Below are positions 1 through 8,153 of a stretch of DNA of 64,000 bases, in pieces. Position 1 is the stretch's first letter, and every line of letters begins with the position of its first letter. The notes under the pieces are model-generated. The model made no database searches. It was not told the DNA's origin and was given only the letters and a program-made list of their open reading frames with translations. A program made the position numbers and the translations under genes. The stretch comes from Gillisia sp. CAL575 (GTDB lineage: Bacteria > Bacteroidota > Bacteroidia > Flavobacteriales > Flavobacteriaceae), in the NCBI RefSeq assembly GCF_000403785.1, contig NZ_APHJ01000054.1, positions 62,001 through 126,000 of the forward strand. The letters run 5' to 3'.

Positions 1-258
1 GAAAACGATATCTATATTATCTGTTCCAATTCCTGTAGAAATTACACTAATTCTTTTTCCCTTGTACACCCCAGTTTGTGTATGAAACTCTCTTTTATGA
101 ACTTTATGTTCTATAGTGTCAAAATGCTTAGTGACATGGCTCACTCTATCTGGATCGCCAACCGTTATCACTGTTGAAGCTAATTGGTTTGGTAATAAAT
201 TTAAGTGATAAATACTACCATCTTCATTTAAGATAAATTCTGAAGGTTTTAAAGTCAT
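1..258 (-). CDS. Nucleoside phosphorylase family protein (5' part, cut by window edge)
   Basis: Only the first 86 codons lie in the window; the gene continues beyond position 1. The start ATG is the complement of 256-258, one base after the stop of the upstream DUF1835 gene. The N-terminus reads MTLKPSEFILNEDGSIYHL and is followed by the family signatures VGDPDRV and STGIGTDNIDIV, which are the phosphate-binding and early-fold motifs of the uridine/purine nucleoside phosphorylase (PNP_UDP_1) superfamily. Such enzymes split nucleosides with phosphate in the cytoplasm for base salvage. Substrate (uridine or another nucleoside) cannot be fixed from this fragment. It is the last visible gene of a tightly packed minus-strand operon. 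Confidence 0.85.
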   Translation of the reverse strand, partial: MTLKPSEFILNEDGSIYHLNLLPNQLASTVITVGDPDRVSHVTKHFDTIEHKVHKREFHTQTGVYKGKRISVISTGIGTDNIDIVF

Positions 259-259
259 T

Positions 260-1189
260 CTATAATTTTAAAATATTGTGAGATTCGGAGTCATACAAGA
301 AATCATACATTTTAACTCCGCCAAATGACTCCTTGTTTTTTAAATCTTGATAAAAATTGCGAGAACCAGCCAATGCTTCTTCTCCTGCCTTTGTTAGTAT
401 AAGCCTTTCATTTTTAAGAGTGTAAAACTGTTTTAACTTATCCAATAATCTTTGAACTTGCCTTTCCCCATATCCAAAATATCCTTGATACTGAATGGAA
501 TAACCAAGTAACTGGTTTAAACTAGTGATAGTATTCTCTTTAATTAATCGAAGAATATTCACTTCAATAGTGTTTAAGCCTGTTTTAGAATTTGGAAAGC
601 GTTCTATATGAGTTCTTATACAACTAGATAAATATTCAAAATTAGACTTTTGCCTAATTAAGGCTTTTAATTTTAACGGATTCTCCTCATTATAGTACTG
701 CCAGATCAAGTTGGCCATTTCTAGATCATCTTGATCTAAATGAATCTTTTGGTCAAAGTGATTTCTTAAATGCTTCAGCGATAGTTGAGAGAGTGGCATA
801 AATTCTTTCTCTCCTTTCAGTTTTTTGCTACAAACAAGATATACAGGGATATCAATTTTATTTTCTAATAATCTGCTTATTGCTGAGATCATATTTATAT
901 GAGAGAAAAGATCAAATTCGAACCAAAGAATGATTTCATCGGTATCTTTTATAGAATCCAATTTTCGAACCTCTTTCAAAAATTTCTCTTCATATTCTGC
1001 AGGATCAATTTGGTAGTGCCGCTTTAAAAAAGTGGTTCGAAGCTTAGTGAACTCCGGAGTACCTAACTCATAAGTTGTTGGACCTTCACATAGCATTTCT
1101 CGCCAAACAACAATTTCCCCATCAATACCCAGCTCCAAAATATTATGTGCAAGGGTGTTTCCATTAGCAATATGTAATTGTCTAGGCAT
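260..1189 (-). CDS. DUF1835 domain-containing protein
   Basis: A 309-residue cytoplasmic protein with no signal peptide or membrane segment. The N-terminus (LHIANGNTLAHNILELG, then GEIVVWREMLCEGP) matches the DUF1835 family, usually followed by a DUF3658-like C-terminal part. The biochemical role of the family is unknown. The C-terminal third (LLGYSIQYQGYFGYGERQVQRLLDKL) looks helical. It sits between a SUI1 family gene (40 bp gap) and a nucleoside phosphorylase (1 bp gap), so it is probably translated from the same message, but the neighbours do not reveal a function. Confidence 0.8.
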   Translation of the reverse strand: MPRQLHIANGNTLAHNILELGIDGEIVVWREMLCEGPTTYELGTPEFTKLRTTFLKRHYQIDPAEYEEKFLKEVRKLDSIKDTDEIILWFEFDLFSHINMISAISRLLENKIDIPVYLVCSKKLKGEKEFMPLSQLSLKHLRNHFDQKIHLDQDDLEMANLIWQYYNEENPLKLKALIRQKSNFEYLSSCIRTHIERFPNSKTGLNTIEVNILRLIKENTITSLNQLLGYSIQYQGYFGYGERQVQRLLDKLKQFYTLKNERLILTKAGEEALAGSRNFYQDLKNKESFGGVKMYDFLYDSESHNILKL

Positions 1190-1229
1190 TTTATGAAGTT
1201 AAAAAAACATTAGTACTATTAAACATCGA

Positions 1230-1580
1230 TCATCCGCCAACTCGTTTCACTCTATAACCATCTTGTTTTAAAAACTCCATGACCTTGTTTCTAACATCCC
1301 CCTGAATAATGATCTCATTATCTTTCACAGATCCGCCAACACCGCATTTCTTTTTTAATGCTTTTCCTAGAGTATTAAGATCTTCATCTTTCCCTTCAAA
1401 ACCTTTGATAACTGTGACTATTTTACCACCGCGACCTTTATTGCTAAAATGTGCTTCTAAATGTTGATCTTTTGGTTCAGGGGTTTCAATCTGGTCCGAA
1501 TCCGCATCTACATCAAAATCATTATCTGTAGAAAACACAAATCCGCCCAAATCCTCAAAGCCTAATTTCTTTTTGGCCAT
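1230..1580 (-). CDS. SUI1/YciH family translation factor
   Basis: A 116-residue protein. Residues about 48-116 form the eIF1/SUI1 fold: GGKIVTVIKGFEG, then LGKALKKKCGVGGSVKD, then IIIQGDVRNKVMEFL and a final GYRVKRVGG. The first 45 residues are acidic and probably flexible. Bacterial YciH proteins bind the small ribosomal subunit and influence initiation fidelity; that role is known for the family and inferred here. The start lies 3 bp after the stop of the 2OG oxygenase gene, which implies translational coupling. Confidence 0.9.
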   Translation of the reverse strand: MAKKKLGFEDLGGFVFSTDNDFDVDADSDQIETPEPKDQHLEAHFSNKGRGGKIVTVIKGFEGKDEDLNTLGKALKKKCGVGGSVKDNEIIIQGDVRNKVMEFLKQDGYRVKRVGG

Positions 1581-1583
1581 TAC

Positions 1584-2540
1584 TTATTTTTTTATAAGCC
1601 CAATCTCAACAAGGCGCTGATGTAGAAATTCCCCAGCGGTAATATCTTCATGTTGTTTAGGATTGTTTTCATCTATACATTCTTCCAAGCAATTTAAAGG
1701 CATTTCGCCTCTTGGATGCATGAAAAATGGAATAGAATATCTTGGATTGCTCCATTGCTCTTTCGGTGGATTAACCACTTTATGAATTGTAGAGCGCAAT
1801 TTATTATTAGTGAGTCTTTCCAGCATATCACCAACGTTTATTACCAGTTCGTCTTCTTCTGGAATAGCATCAATCCATTCCCCATCCTTTCTTAAAACTT
1901 GAAGACCTCCAGTAGAAGCACCCATTAAAAGAGTAATCAAATTAATATCTCCATGTGCTCCTGCACGTTCAGCTCCTTTTGGTTCTTCCGTAATAGGAGG
2001 GTAGTGAATAGGTCTTAAGATACTATTCCCATTACTAGCCCAATGATCAAAATAATGCTCATCTAATCCTATATAAATTGCTAATGCACGCAGTACATAA
2101 ATTCCAGTCTTTTCCAGCATTCTATATGCTTCCATCCCGGTATGATTAAAGTCCATTAACTCTTCTACAATAACATTAGGAGGATAATTTTCTTTTAGAT
2201 TAGCATCGGCAGTCGGTTCTTGTCCAAAATGCCAAAATTCTTTAAGATCTCCTTCTTTTTTACCTTTTGCATGTTCTTTTCCAAAAGATATATAACCTCT
2301 TTGTCCGCCTAAACCTTCAATTTCATAGCTTTTTTTGGTCTCCTCTGGAAGCTCGAAGAATGATTTCACTTCTTTATAAAGTTCCTCAACCAAGTCATCA
2401 CTTAAAAAATGGTTCTTTAAAGAAACGAACCCAATCTCTTCATAGGCTTTACCTAATTCATCTACAAATTTTTGCTTGCGCTTTGCATCTCCAGAAAGGA
2501 AATCTGCTAAATCTACACTTGGTATATTATTCATTGCCAT
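1584..2540 (-). CDS. 2-oxoglutarate/Fe(II) oxygenase, isopenicillin N synthase family
   Basis: A 318-residue cytoplasmic enzyme. It has the DIOX_N start (IPSVDLADFL) and the jelly-roll core with the iron ligands HxD in GAHGDINLITLL and the distal His in STIHKVVNPP, followed by the cosubstrate-binding RxS in NPRYSIPFF. These residues support an active non-heme iron dioxygenase. The family includes isopenicillin N synthase, ethylene-forming enzyme and many small-molecule hydroxylases, so the substrate cannot be assigned. It is the first gene of the minus-strand operon and is divergent from the E1 dehydrogenase gene at 2663. Confidence 0.88.
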   Translation of the reverse strand: MAMNNIPSVDLADFLSGDAKRKQKFVDELGKAYEEIGFVSLKNHFLSDDLVEELYKEVKSFFELPEETKKSYEIEGLGGQRGYISFGKEHAKGKKEGDLKEFWHFGQEPTADANLKENYPPNVIVEELMDFNHTGMEAYRMLEKTGIYVLRALAIYIGLDEHYFDHWASNGNSILRPIHYPPITEEPKGAERAGAHGDINLITLLMGASTGGLQVLRKDGEWIDAIPEEDELVINVGDMLERLTNNKLRSTIHKVVNPPKEQWSNPRYSIPFFMHPRGEMPLNCLEECIDENNPKQHEDITAGEFLHQRLVEIGLIKK

Positions 2541-2636
2541 TTTAAGGTGTCTTTATCATAGTTTATAAACAAAGTTAAATAAAATTAACGGAGTATATAT
2601 TTTTCTTTACAATAATAAGGAACTCATAAAATTAAT

Positions 2637-2644
2637 TACATTTG
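2637..2644 (+). promoter_or_regulatory. Probable -7 promoter element of the E1 dehydrogenase gene
   Basis: TACATTTG matches the Bacteroidetes -7 consensus TAnnTTTG exactly and lies 18 bp before the ATG at 2663. No convincing TTG at the -33 position is visible, so the call rests on the -7 box and spacing. Confidence 0.45.
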
Positions 2645-2662
2645 AAGAACTAGATTTATTTT

Positions 2663-4669
2663 ATGAAACCAGCAACCATAGAGTTTATACCTATAAATTT
2701 TCAAAATACCAATCTTCCAAATTCCACTTTATTAAAGTTATATAGAGGAATGCTTAAGCCTAGACTTATAGAAGAAAAAATGCTTATTTTAATTAGACAG
2801 GGAAAAGTGTCTAAATGGTTTAGCGGAATTGGTCAAGAGGCTATTTCTATTGGGGTTACCATGGCAATGCAGGAGGATGAATATATTTTGCCAATGCATA
2901 GAAATTTAGGAGTTTTTACCGCAAGAGAAATTCCACTTTTTAGATTGTTCTCGCAATGGCAAGGAAAAGCGAATGGATTTACCAAAGGAAGAGATAGGAG
3001 CTTTCATTTTGGAACTCAGGAATATAAGATAGTGGGAATGATCTCTCACTTAGGTCCTCAATTAGGGGTTGCAGATGGGATTGCTTTAGCGCATAAACTT
3101 AAGAATGAGAATAAACTCACTGCTGTTTTTACTGGAGAAGGAGGAACTAGTGAAGGAGATTTTCATGAAGCTTTAAATATTGCTTCTGTGTGGGATCTTC
3201 CAGTATTATTTTGTGTCGAAAATAATGGGTATGGACTATCAACTCCAACCACAGAGCAATATAGGTGTAAGAATATAATGGATCGCGGGATTGGTTATGG
3301 AATGGAAGCACATCAAATAGATGGGAATAATATCTTAGAGGTATTTACCAAGGTTTCAGAAATTGCAGAAAGTGTTCGTAAGAACCCAAGACCGGTATTG
3401 TTAGAATTTATCACTTTTAGAATGAGAGGTCATGAGGAGGCGAGCGGCACTAAATATGTTCCAGACGAATTGATGAATGAATGGGCTGCCAAAGATCCTC
3501 TTTCTAATTTTAAAGAATTTCTAACAGAAAATAATATTCTAAGTCAAGAGGTTAATAATAAATATATTAAAGACATTAAAGCTGAAATAGACGAGAATTT
3601 ACAACTTGCTTTTGATGAAGAAATAATTGTTTCTTCTGAAAGTAAAGAATTAAATGATGTTTATCAAGAGTTTAAATATCAACATTTTGAAGAAAATAAA
3701 GAAGTTGAGAATATTAGATTTATAGATGCTATTGCTGAAGGTTTAAAGCAATCTATGCAGCAACACAAAGATCTTGTTTTAATGGGACAAGATATTGCAG
3801 ATTACGGTGGAGTTTTTAAAATTACCGAAAACAGCTTAAACGATTTTGGTAAAGATAGGGTTAGAAATACTCCGATTTGTGAATCTGGAATAGTGGCTGC
3901 CGCTATGGGACTTTCTATCAAGGGAATCAAATCTATGGTGGAGATGCAATTTGCAGATTTTGTAAGCTCGGGTTTTAATCCTATTGTAAACTATTTAGCA
4001 AAAGTTCATTATAGATGGAATCAGCAGGCAGATGTAGTTATTAGAATGCCTTGTGGAGCTGGGGTAGGTGCAGGACCTTTTCATAGTCAGACAAACGAAG
4101 CCTGGTTTACTAAAACTCCGGGCTTAAAGGTTGTATATCCAGCATTTCCAAAAGATGCGAAAGGATTACTGAATACTGCTTTTAATGATCCCAACCCTGT
4201 CTTGTTCTTTGAACATAAAGCGCTCTATAGAAGCATTCGCCAAGAAGTACCTACAAATTACTATACAATTCCCTTTGGAAAAGCAGCTTTTATTGAAGAA
4301 GGAAATGAAGTTAGTATAGTTACTTATGGGGCAGCAGTACATTGGGCTATGGAAGCTTTACTGGAATTCCCAGATCTTAGTGTAGATCTTATAGATCTTA
4401 GAACCTTGCAGCCAATGGATATAGAAACGGTTTTCAGTTCTGTAAAGAAAACAGGTAGGGTACTTATTATAAATGAAGATTCAATCTTTGGAAGTATTGC
4501 TTCAGATATTGCTGCTCAGATCGCCGAAGAATGTTTTGAGTATTTGGACGCACCTATAAAACGATTAGGAAGTATGGAAACACCTATTCCTTTTACGCAA
4601 AACCTAGAGAATCAATACCTTCCAAAAAATCGTATTAATGAAAAATTAAAAGAATTAATGGCGTATTAG
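2663..4669 (+). CDS. Fused alpha/beta E1 component of a branched-chain 2-oxoacid dehydrogenase
   Basis: A 668-residue thiamine-diphosphate enzyme that joins the E1 alpha subunit (about residues 20-320) and E1 beta subunit (about 350-668) in one chain. The alpha half carries the ThDP/Mg signature GEGGTSEGDFHEALN ending in CVENN. The beta half shows ALMGQDIADYGGVF-like and CESGIVAAAMGLSIKG motifs and the C-terminal transketolase domain (IDLRTLQPMD). E1 decarboxylates branched 2-oxoacids and passes the acyl group to a lipoylated E2, giving branched acyl-CoA used in catabolism and as primer for iso-fatty acids. No E2 or E3 gene is adjacent. The fused form is common in Bacteroidetes. A pyruvate E1 is less likely. 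Confidence 0.88.
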   Translation: MKPATIEFIPINFQNTNLPNSTLLKLYRGMLKPRLIEEKMLILIRQGKVSKWFSGIGQEAISIGVTMAMQEDEYILPMHRNLGVFTAREIPLFRLFSQWQGKANGFTKGRDRSFHFGTQEYKIVGMISHLGPQLGVADGIALAHKLKNENKLTAVFTGEGGTSEGDFHEALNIASVWDLPVLFCVENNGYGLSTPTTEQYRCKNIMDRGIGYGMEAHQIDGNNILEVFTKVSEIAESVRKNPRPVLLEFITFRMRGHEEASGTKYVPDELMNEWAAKDPLSNFKEFLTENNILSQEVNNKYIKDIKAEIDENLQLAFDEEIIVSSESKELNDVYQEFKYQHFEENKEVENIRFIDAIAEGLKQSMQQHKDLVLMGQDIADYGGVFKITENSLNDFGKDRVRNTPICESGIVAAAMGLSIKGIKSMVEMQFADFVSSGFNPIVNYLAKVHYRWNQQADVVIRMPCGAGVGAGPFHSQTNEAWFTKTPGLKVVYPAFPKDAKGLLNTAFNDPNPVLFFEHKALYRSIRQEVPTNYYTIPFGKAAFIEEGNEVSIVTYGAAVHWAMEALLEFPDLSVDLIDLRTLQPMDIETVFSSVKKTGRVLIINEDSIFGSIASDIAAQIAEECFEYLDAPIKRLGSMETPIPFTQNLENQYLPKNRINEKLKELMAY

Positions 4670-4740
4670 CAAAATAATAGCGTTAGGATTTAATATTTAA
4701 GATTCCTTAACAATTTTCTTGTTAAATTATTAATAATCTT

Positions 4741-4771
4741 TTGTTAGATGCTTATCCGTAGAGTAATTTAG
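4741..4771 (+). promoter_or_regulatory. Candidate promoter of the DUF1328 gene
   Basis: TTG at 4741-4743 and TAATTTAG at 4764-4771 are separated by 20 bp. The second box differs from TAnnTTTG at one position. The start codon is 29 bp downstream at 4801. Confidence 0.4.
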
Positions 4772-4800
4772 CTTTAACTAATCATTAAACTACTATTATT

Positions 4801-4962
4801 ATGGTACGACTTATTGTTATTTTCCTGATTATTGCACTAGTTGCTGCAATTTTTGGTTTTGGAGGAATCGCAGAAGGATCTGCAGACATTGCAAAAATTA
4901 TCTTTTACATCTTTATTGTATTGCTTGTTATTTCTTTAATAAGCCGATTATTCAGAAGATAA
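4801..4962 (+). CDS. DUF1328 family small membrane protein
   Basis: A 53-residue protein, [20 protein letters not shown] followed by [14 protein letters not shown] and a second hydrophobic stretch ending SLISRLFRR. Two membrane helices with the GGIA(E)G turn and a basic C-terminus are the hallmarks of the DUF1328 (YtjA-like) family, whose function is unknown and which is often stress-induced in other bacteria. It has its own candidate promoter upstream and a stem-loop downstream, so it is probably monocistronic. Confidence 0.85.
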   Translation: MVRLIVIFLIIALVAAIFGFGGIAEGSADIAKIIFYIFIVLLVISLISRLFRR

Positions 4963-4980
4963 TTTAAGTATAACATATAA

Positions 4981-5024
4981 ATCCAATCAGATAAAACTAA
5001 TTTATCGGGTTGGATTTTTTCTAA
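4981..5024 (+). terminator. Probable rho-independent terminator after DUF1328 gene
   Basis: AATCCAA pairs with TTGGATT across a loop of about 22 bases and is followed by TTTTT. It lies 20 bp after the stop of the small membrane protein. Confidence 0.55.
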
Positions 5025-5052
5025 TCTTAAAAACAAATAAAAAAAGACCCTT

Positions 5053-5532
5053 ATGAAAAAATTAATTTTTATACTTACTGCAGCACTTTTAATAGTTTCC
5101 TGTGGCCCTAGTAAAGTGGCCACTGAGGCTCGTAAAACCTTTAAAGGTGAATGGACGCTCAATTCTGTAACATATCCTAATTCTCAGGGTACTTTTGATG
5201 TAACCTTATTTAATGATGCTTCCGCAGCTTGTTTTAAAGGTAGTAATTGGACTTTCGTTTCCAATAATAATACAGGTACTTATACTACAACCGGGTCAGA
5301 TTGTACTGCTGGAGAACGTTATTTTGTATGGTCAATAGATGAAGATAATACACCAAGTGGAACTTTTGACTTTTTATTGAAACCAACAGACAGTAAGTGG
5401 AACTCTACAACAGGAAATCAAGGATTTAGAATTAAATTAGTTTCATTAACTGAAACATCTATGACTTGGGAACAAACAGTAACTTTGGAAGGATCTCCAT
5501 TTGTTATTAGAATGAATTTTAATAAACTTTAA
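5053..5532 (+). CDS. Lipocalin-like lipoprotein
   Basis: A 159-residue secreted lipoprotein. The N-terminus is a signal peptide ending in a lipobox (LLIVSC, Cys17). The mature part begins with a short linker and then KGEWTLNSVTYP, the typical first strand of the flavobacterial lipocalin-like family. It continues with alternating beta strands, such as NWTFVSNNNTGTY and FDFLLKPTDSKW, up to FVIRMNFNKL. It is probably anchored in the outer membrane or facing the periplasm. No ligand can be named. It is 10 bp upstream of an OmpA-like lipoprotein, so the two are likely co-transcribed envelope genes. Confidence 0.75.
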   Translation: MKKLIFILTAALLIVSCGPSKVATEARKTFKGEWTLNSVTYPNSQGTFDVTLFNDASAACFKGSNWTFVSNNNTGTYTTTGSDCTAGERYFVWSIDEDNTPSGTFDFLLKPTDSKWNSTTGNQGFRIKLVSLTETSMTWEQTVTLEGSPFVIRMNFNKL

Positions 5533-5542
5533 AATAAAAATT

Positions 5543-6238
5543 ATGAAAATAGGAATCAATAAATTTTTAGCTCTAGCATTTTCTGCAACCCTTTTATTTG
5601 GTTGTGAGGCTACTAAAAACGCTAATAATAAACAAAAAGGTGCAGTAATTGGTGCTGGTAGTGGAGCCGTTATAGGTGGAGTTATCGGAAACAATGTTGG
5701 TAAAGGAAATACCGCTTTAGGAGCCATTATTGGTGGAGTTGTTGGTGGTACTGCTGGTGGATACATCGGGAGTAGAATGGATAAACAAGCAAAGCAAATA
5801 GAACAAGAAATTCCTGGTGCTGAAGTTGAAAGAGTTGGTGAAGGAATTAATGTGACTTTTGATGAGAACAGTGGAATTTATTTTGATACTGAAAAGTTTA
5901 ACATCAACGAGAAATCTAAAGAAGCCCTTCATAAACTAGTTGGAATTTTTAAGGAATATCCAGATACTGAAATTTTAGTAGAAGGACATACAGATGATAA
6001 AGGAGCAGATAGTTATAATTTAACCTTGTCTAAGAATAGAGCACAAGCCGTAACAAACTTTTTAGTAAGTGACGGAATTTCTAAAGGTAGATTTGACACT
6101 AAATGGTATGGGGAATCTCAACCTAAATATGATAATACAACAGTAGATGGAAGAGCGAAAAACCGTAGAGTAGAACTTGCTATCGTTGCAAATGAGCAAA
6201 TGAAGAAGGAAGCTGAGGAAGCTACTCAGGAGAACTAA
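5543..6238 (+). CDS. OmpA family lipoprotein with glycine-zipper domain (YiaD-like)
   Basis: A 231-residue protein with three parts. A lipoprotein signal peptide has Cys at LLFGC (about residue 21). A glycine-zipper region (about 30-80) contains AVIGAGSGAVIGGVIGNN and GGTAGGYIGSRMDKQ. A C-terminal OmpA peptidoglycan-binding domain (about 105-215) contains ILVEGHTDDKGADSYNLTLSKNRA and GRAKNRRVELAI. The HTD and NxxLSxxRA features bind meso-diaminopimelate in peptidoglycan. The architecture equals that of YiaD-type envelope-stabilising lipoproteins. A strong terminator follows directly. Confidence 0.9.
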   Translation: MKIGINKFLALAFSATLLFGCEATKNANNKQKGAVIGAGSGAVIGGVIGNNVGKGNTALGAIIGGVVGGTAGGYIGSRMDKQAKQIEQEIPGAEVERVGEGINVTFDENSGIYFDTEKFNINEKSKEALHKLVGIFKEYPDTEILVEGHTDDKGADSYNLTLSKNRAQAVTNFLVSDGISKGRFDTKWYGESQPKYDNTTVDGRAKNRRVELAIVANEQMKKEAEEATQEN

Positions 6239-6260
6239 GACAACTCACAAATTCATACTA

Positions 6261-6288
6261 AATCCCGGTTAATCGCCGGGATTTTTTT
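6261..6288 (+). terminator. Rho-independent terminator after OmpA-like gene
   Basis: Perfect 8-bp stem AATCCCGG / CCGGGATT with a 7-base loop and a T7 tail. It ends only 24 bp before the GTG start of the biosynthetic operon. Confidence 0.85.
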
Positions 6289-6312
6289 ATTTCCTTTTAC
6301 TACCTTCAACAA

Positions 6313-7437
6313 GTGAAAAAAAAATCTATAGGAATTGTTGGTGGAGGTTTATCTGGTCTAGTAGCTGCGATACATCTTTCTAGAAACAATTTCCCTGTTA
6401 CAGTATTTGAGAAAGATTCATATCCAAATCATAAGGTTTGTGGTGAGTATGTTTCCATCGAAATTGTTCCTTATTTAAAACAACTAGATATTAATTTATC
6501 AGATCTTAAGCCTGCACTTATAGATAAATTACAATTTAGCGACGTTACAGGAAAAACTGTAAATACCAAGTTACCTTTGGGTGGTCTAGGAATTTCACGT
6601 TATGCCTTGGATGAATTCCTTTATCTAAAAGCATTGGCATCTGGAGTTAATTTTATTCACGCTTTAGTTACCGATGTTACTTATACTAATGATGAATTTG
6701 CAATAACTACAAATAAAAACGAACCTTTTGAATTTAAGATTGTTTTAGGAGCCTATGGAAAGCGCTCTTTATTAGATAAGAAATTAGATAGGCAGTTTAT
6801 AGATCAAAAGTCTGGCTGGTTGGCAATTAAAGGACATTATAAAAAGGATGGTTTTCCAGATAATTTGGTAATGCTTCATAATTTCAAAGGCGGGTACTGC
6901 GGATTATCCAAAACTGAAACTGGTGCTATTAATGTTTGTTATCTCGCCTCTTACAATAGCTTTAAAAAACACAAAGATCCAGTCAATTTCAAAAATGAGG
7001 TTTTAATGCAGAATCCACATTTAAGAGACTTTTTTCAAGAGGCAACCCCTTTATTTGAAAAGAACCTGAGTATTGCACAGATCTCTTTTGATAAGAAATC
7101 TAGCATACAAGATCATATACTAATGTTAGGAGATGCCGCAGGGCTTATCCATCCATTATCTGGTAATGGTATGGCGATGGCAATTCATAGCGCTAAGATC
7201 GCTTCAGAAGTAATTTTAAAATATTACGAAAATGAAACCTACACCAGAGAAGCTATGGAAAAGGAATATGAGAAAAATTGGAAAGAACAGTTTAGTTCCA
7301 GATTACGAATGGGTAATATTTTGCAAAATATTTTATTAAATCCACAGCTTTCAAACATCGTTCAAAAAATAATAAGTAGCTTCCCTTCATTGCTTCCAAA
7401 AATTATTTCAAAAACCCACGGAAACCCAATATTATGA
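6313..7437 (+). CDS. FAD-dependent oxidoreductase of the type III PKS cluster
   Basis: A 374-residue flavoprotein with a GTG start. The N-terminal Rossmann motif is GIVGGGLSGLVAAIHL (residues 7-22) with the acidic ribose-binding residue in VFEKD. The second FAD motif is LGDAAGLIHPLSGNGMAMAI (about residues 274-293). This combination defines the geranylgeranyl-reductase/UbiH-like hydroxylase superfamily. Flavoproteins of this kind hydroxylate or oxidise the aromatic ring of alkylresorcinols in known type III PKS operons such as srsABC of Streptomyces griseus; that role is inferred here. Its stop overlaps the start of the methyltransferase gene by 4 bp. Only 24 bp separate it from the upstream terminator, so its promoter may overlap that hairpin. 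Confidence 0.8.
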   Translation: MKKKSIGIVGGGLSGLVAAIHLSRNNFPVTVFEKDSYPNHKVCGEYVSIEIVPYLKQLDINLSDLKPALIDKLQFSDVTGKTVNTKLPLGGLGISRYALDEFLYLKALASGVNFIHALVTDVTYTNDEFAITTNKNEPFEFKIVLGAYGKRSLLDKKLDRQFIDQKSGWLAIKGHYKKDGFPDNLVMLHNFKGGYCGLSKTETGAINVCYLASYNSFKKHKDPVNFKNEVLMQNPHLRDFFQEATPLFEKNLSIAQISFDKKSSIQDHILMLGDAAGLIHPLSGNGMAMAIHSAKIASEVILKYYENETYTREAMEKEYEKNWKEQFSSRLRMGNILQNILLNPQLSNIVQKIISSFPSLLPKIISKTHGNPIL

Positions 7438-8147
7438 TTTCTATAAATACTTCAAAACGCAGTGAAGAAGCCGAGATCATGGACGATTTCGAATTAAAAG
7501 GGGAAGAATTAGAGCAGACCCTAACCGATCTTGAAAAGATAAATAAATGGTTGGGCGGTAATAAAATCACTCTTGAAGGAATTCGAATTCTTCTGAAGGA
7601 TTTGCCAGAGAAAACTACAATTAGAATTGCAGATGTTGGTTGTGGTAGTGGAGCTGTACTTCGGGAAATTGCAAATTGGGGGAGAAATCAAAAATTCGAC
7701 CTAGAACTTATTGGGATAGATGCGAATCCCTATGCTATTGAAATTGCAAGACGCAGATCTGATTATTATCCTGAAATTAAATTTGAAACCCTTAATATTT
7801 TTGGTGAAGAATACAAAAAGCAGGAGTATGATATTGTTCTCTGCACCCTAACGCTTCATCATTTTAAAGATGAAGAGATTTTGGAATTATTAAACATCCT
7901 TAAGGATCAGTCTCAATTAGGTGTTATTATCAATGATTTACAACGCAGTAAAACGGCTTACGTTTTATTTCAAGCCTTTTGTAAAGTTTTTATCAGTAAT
8001 GAAATTGCAAGAAAAGATGGATTAACATCTATTCTTCGTGGATTTAAAAAAAATGACTTAAAAAAATTAGCCACAGAAATTTCGGCAAAAGAACATTACA
8101 TAAAATGGAAATGGGCTTTCCGATACCGTTGGATTTTAAAAAAATAA
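7434..8147 (+). CDS. SAM-dependent methyltransferase of the type III PKS cluster
   Basis: A 237-residue class I methyltransferase. Motif I is IADVGCGSGAVLREIA (about residues 65-80), the acidic residue after beta-2 is in LIGIDANPYAIEIA, and motif IV/post-I is DIVLCTLTLHHF. The first ATG overlaps the previous stop (ATGA), and a second ATG at 7479 would remove a poorly conserved N-terminus of 15 residues. In type III PKS operons the analogous enzyme O- or C-methylates the phenolic or quinone ring, which is the likely job here. The spacing to the PKS gene is 6 bp. Confidence 0.82.
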   Translation: MISINTSKRSEEAEIMDDFELKGEELEQTLTDLEKINKWLGGNKITLEGIRILLKDLPEKTTIRIADVGCGSGAVLREIANWGRNQKFDLELIGIDANPYAIEIARRRSDYYPEIKFETLNIFGEEYKKQEYDIVLCTLTLHHFKDEEILELLNILKDQSQLGVIINDLQRSKTAYVLFQAFCKVFISNEIARKDGLTSILRGFKKNDLKKLATEISAKEHYIKWKWAFRYRWILKK

Positions 8148-8153
8148 TCTTCT

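Noticed and set aside
2267-2545. Plus-strand 92-codon frame inside the oxygenase gene
   Set aside because: Shadow of the well-supported minus-strand 2OG oxygenase.
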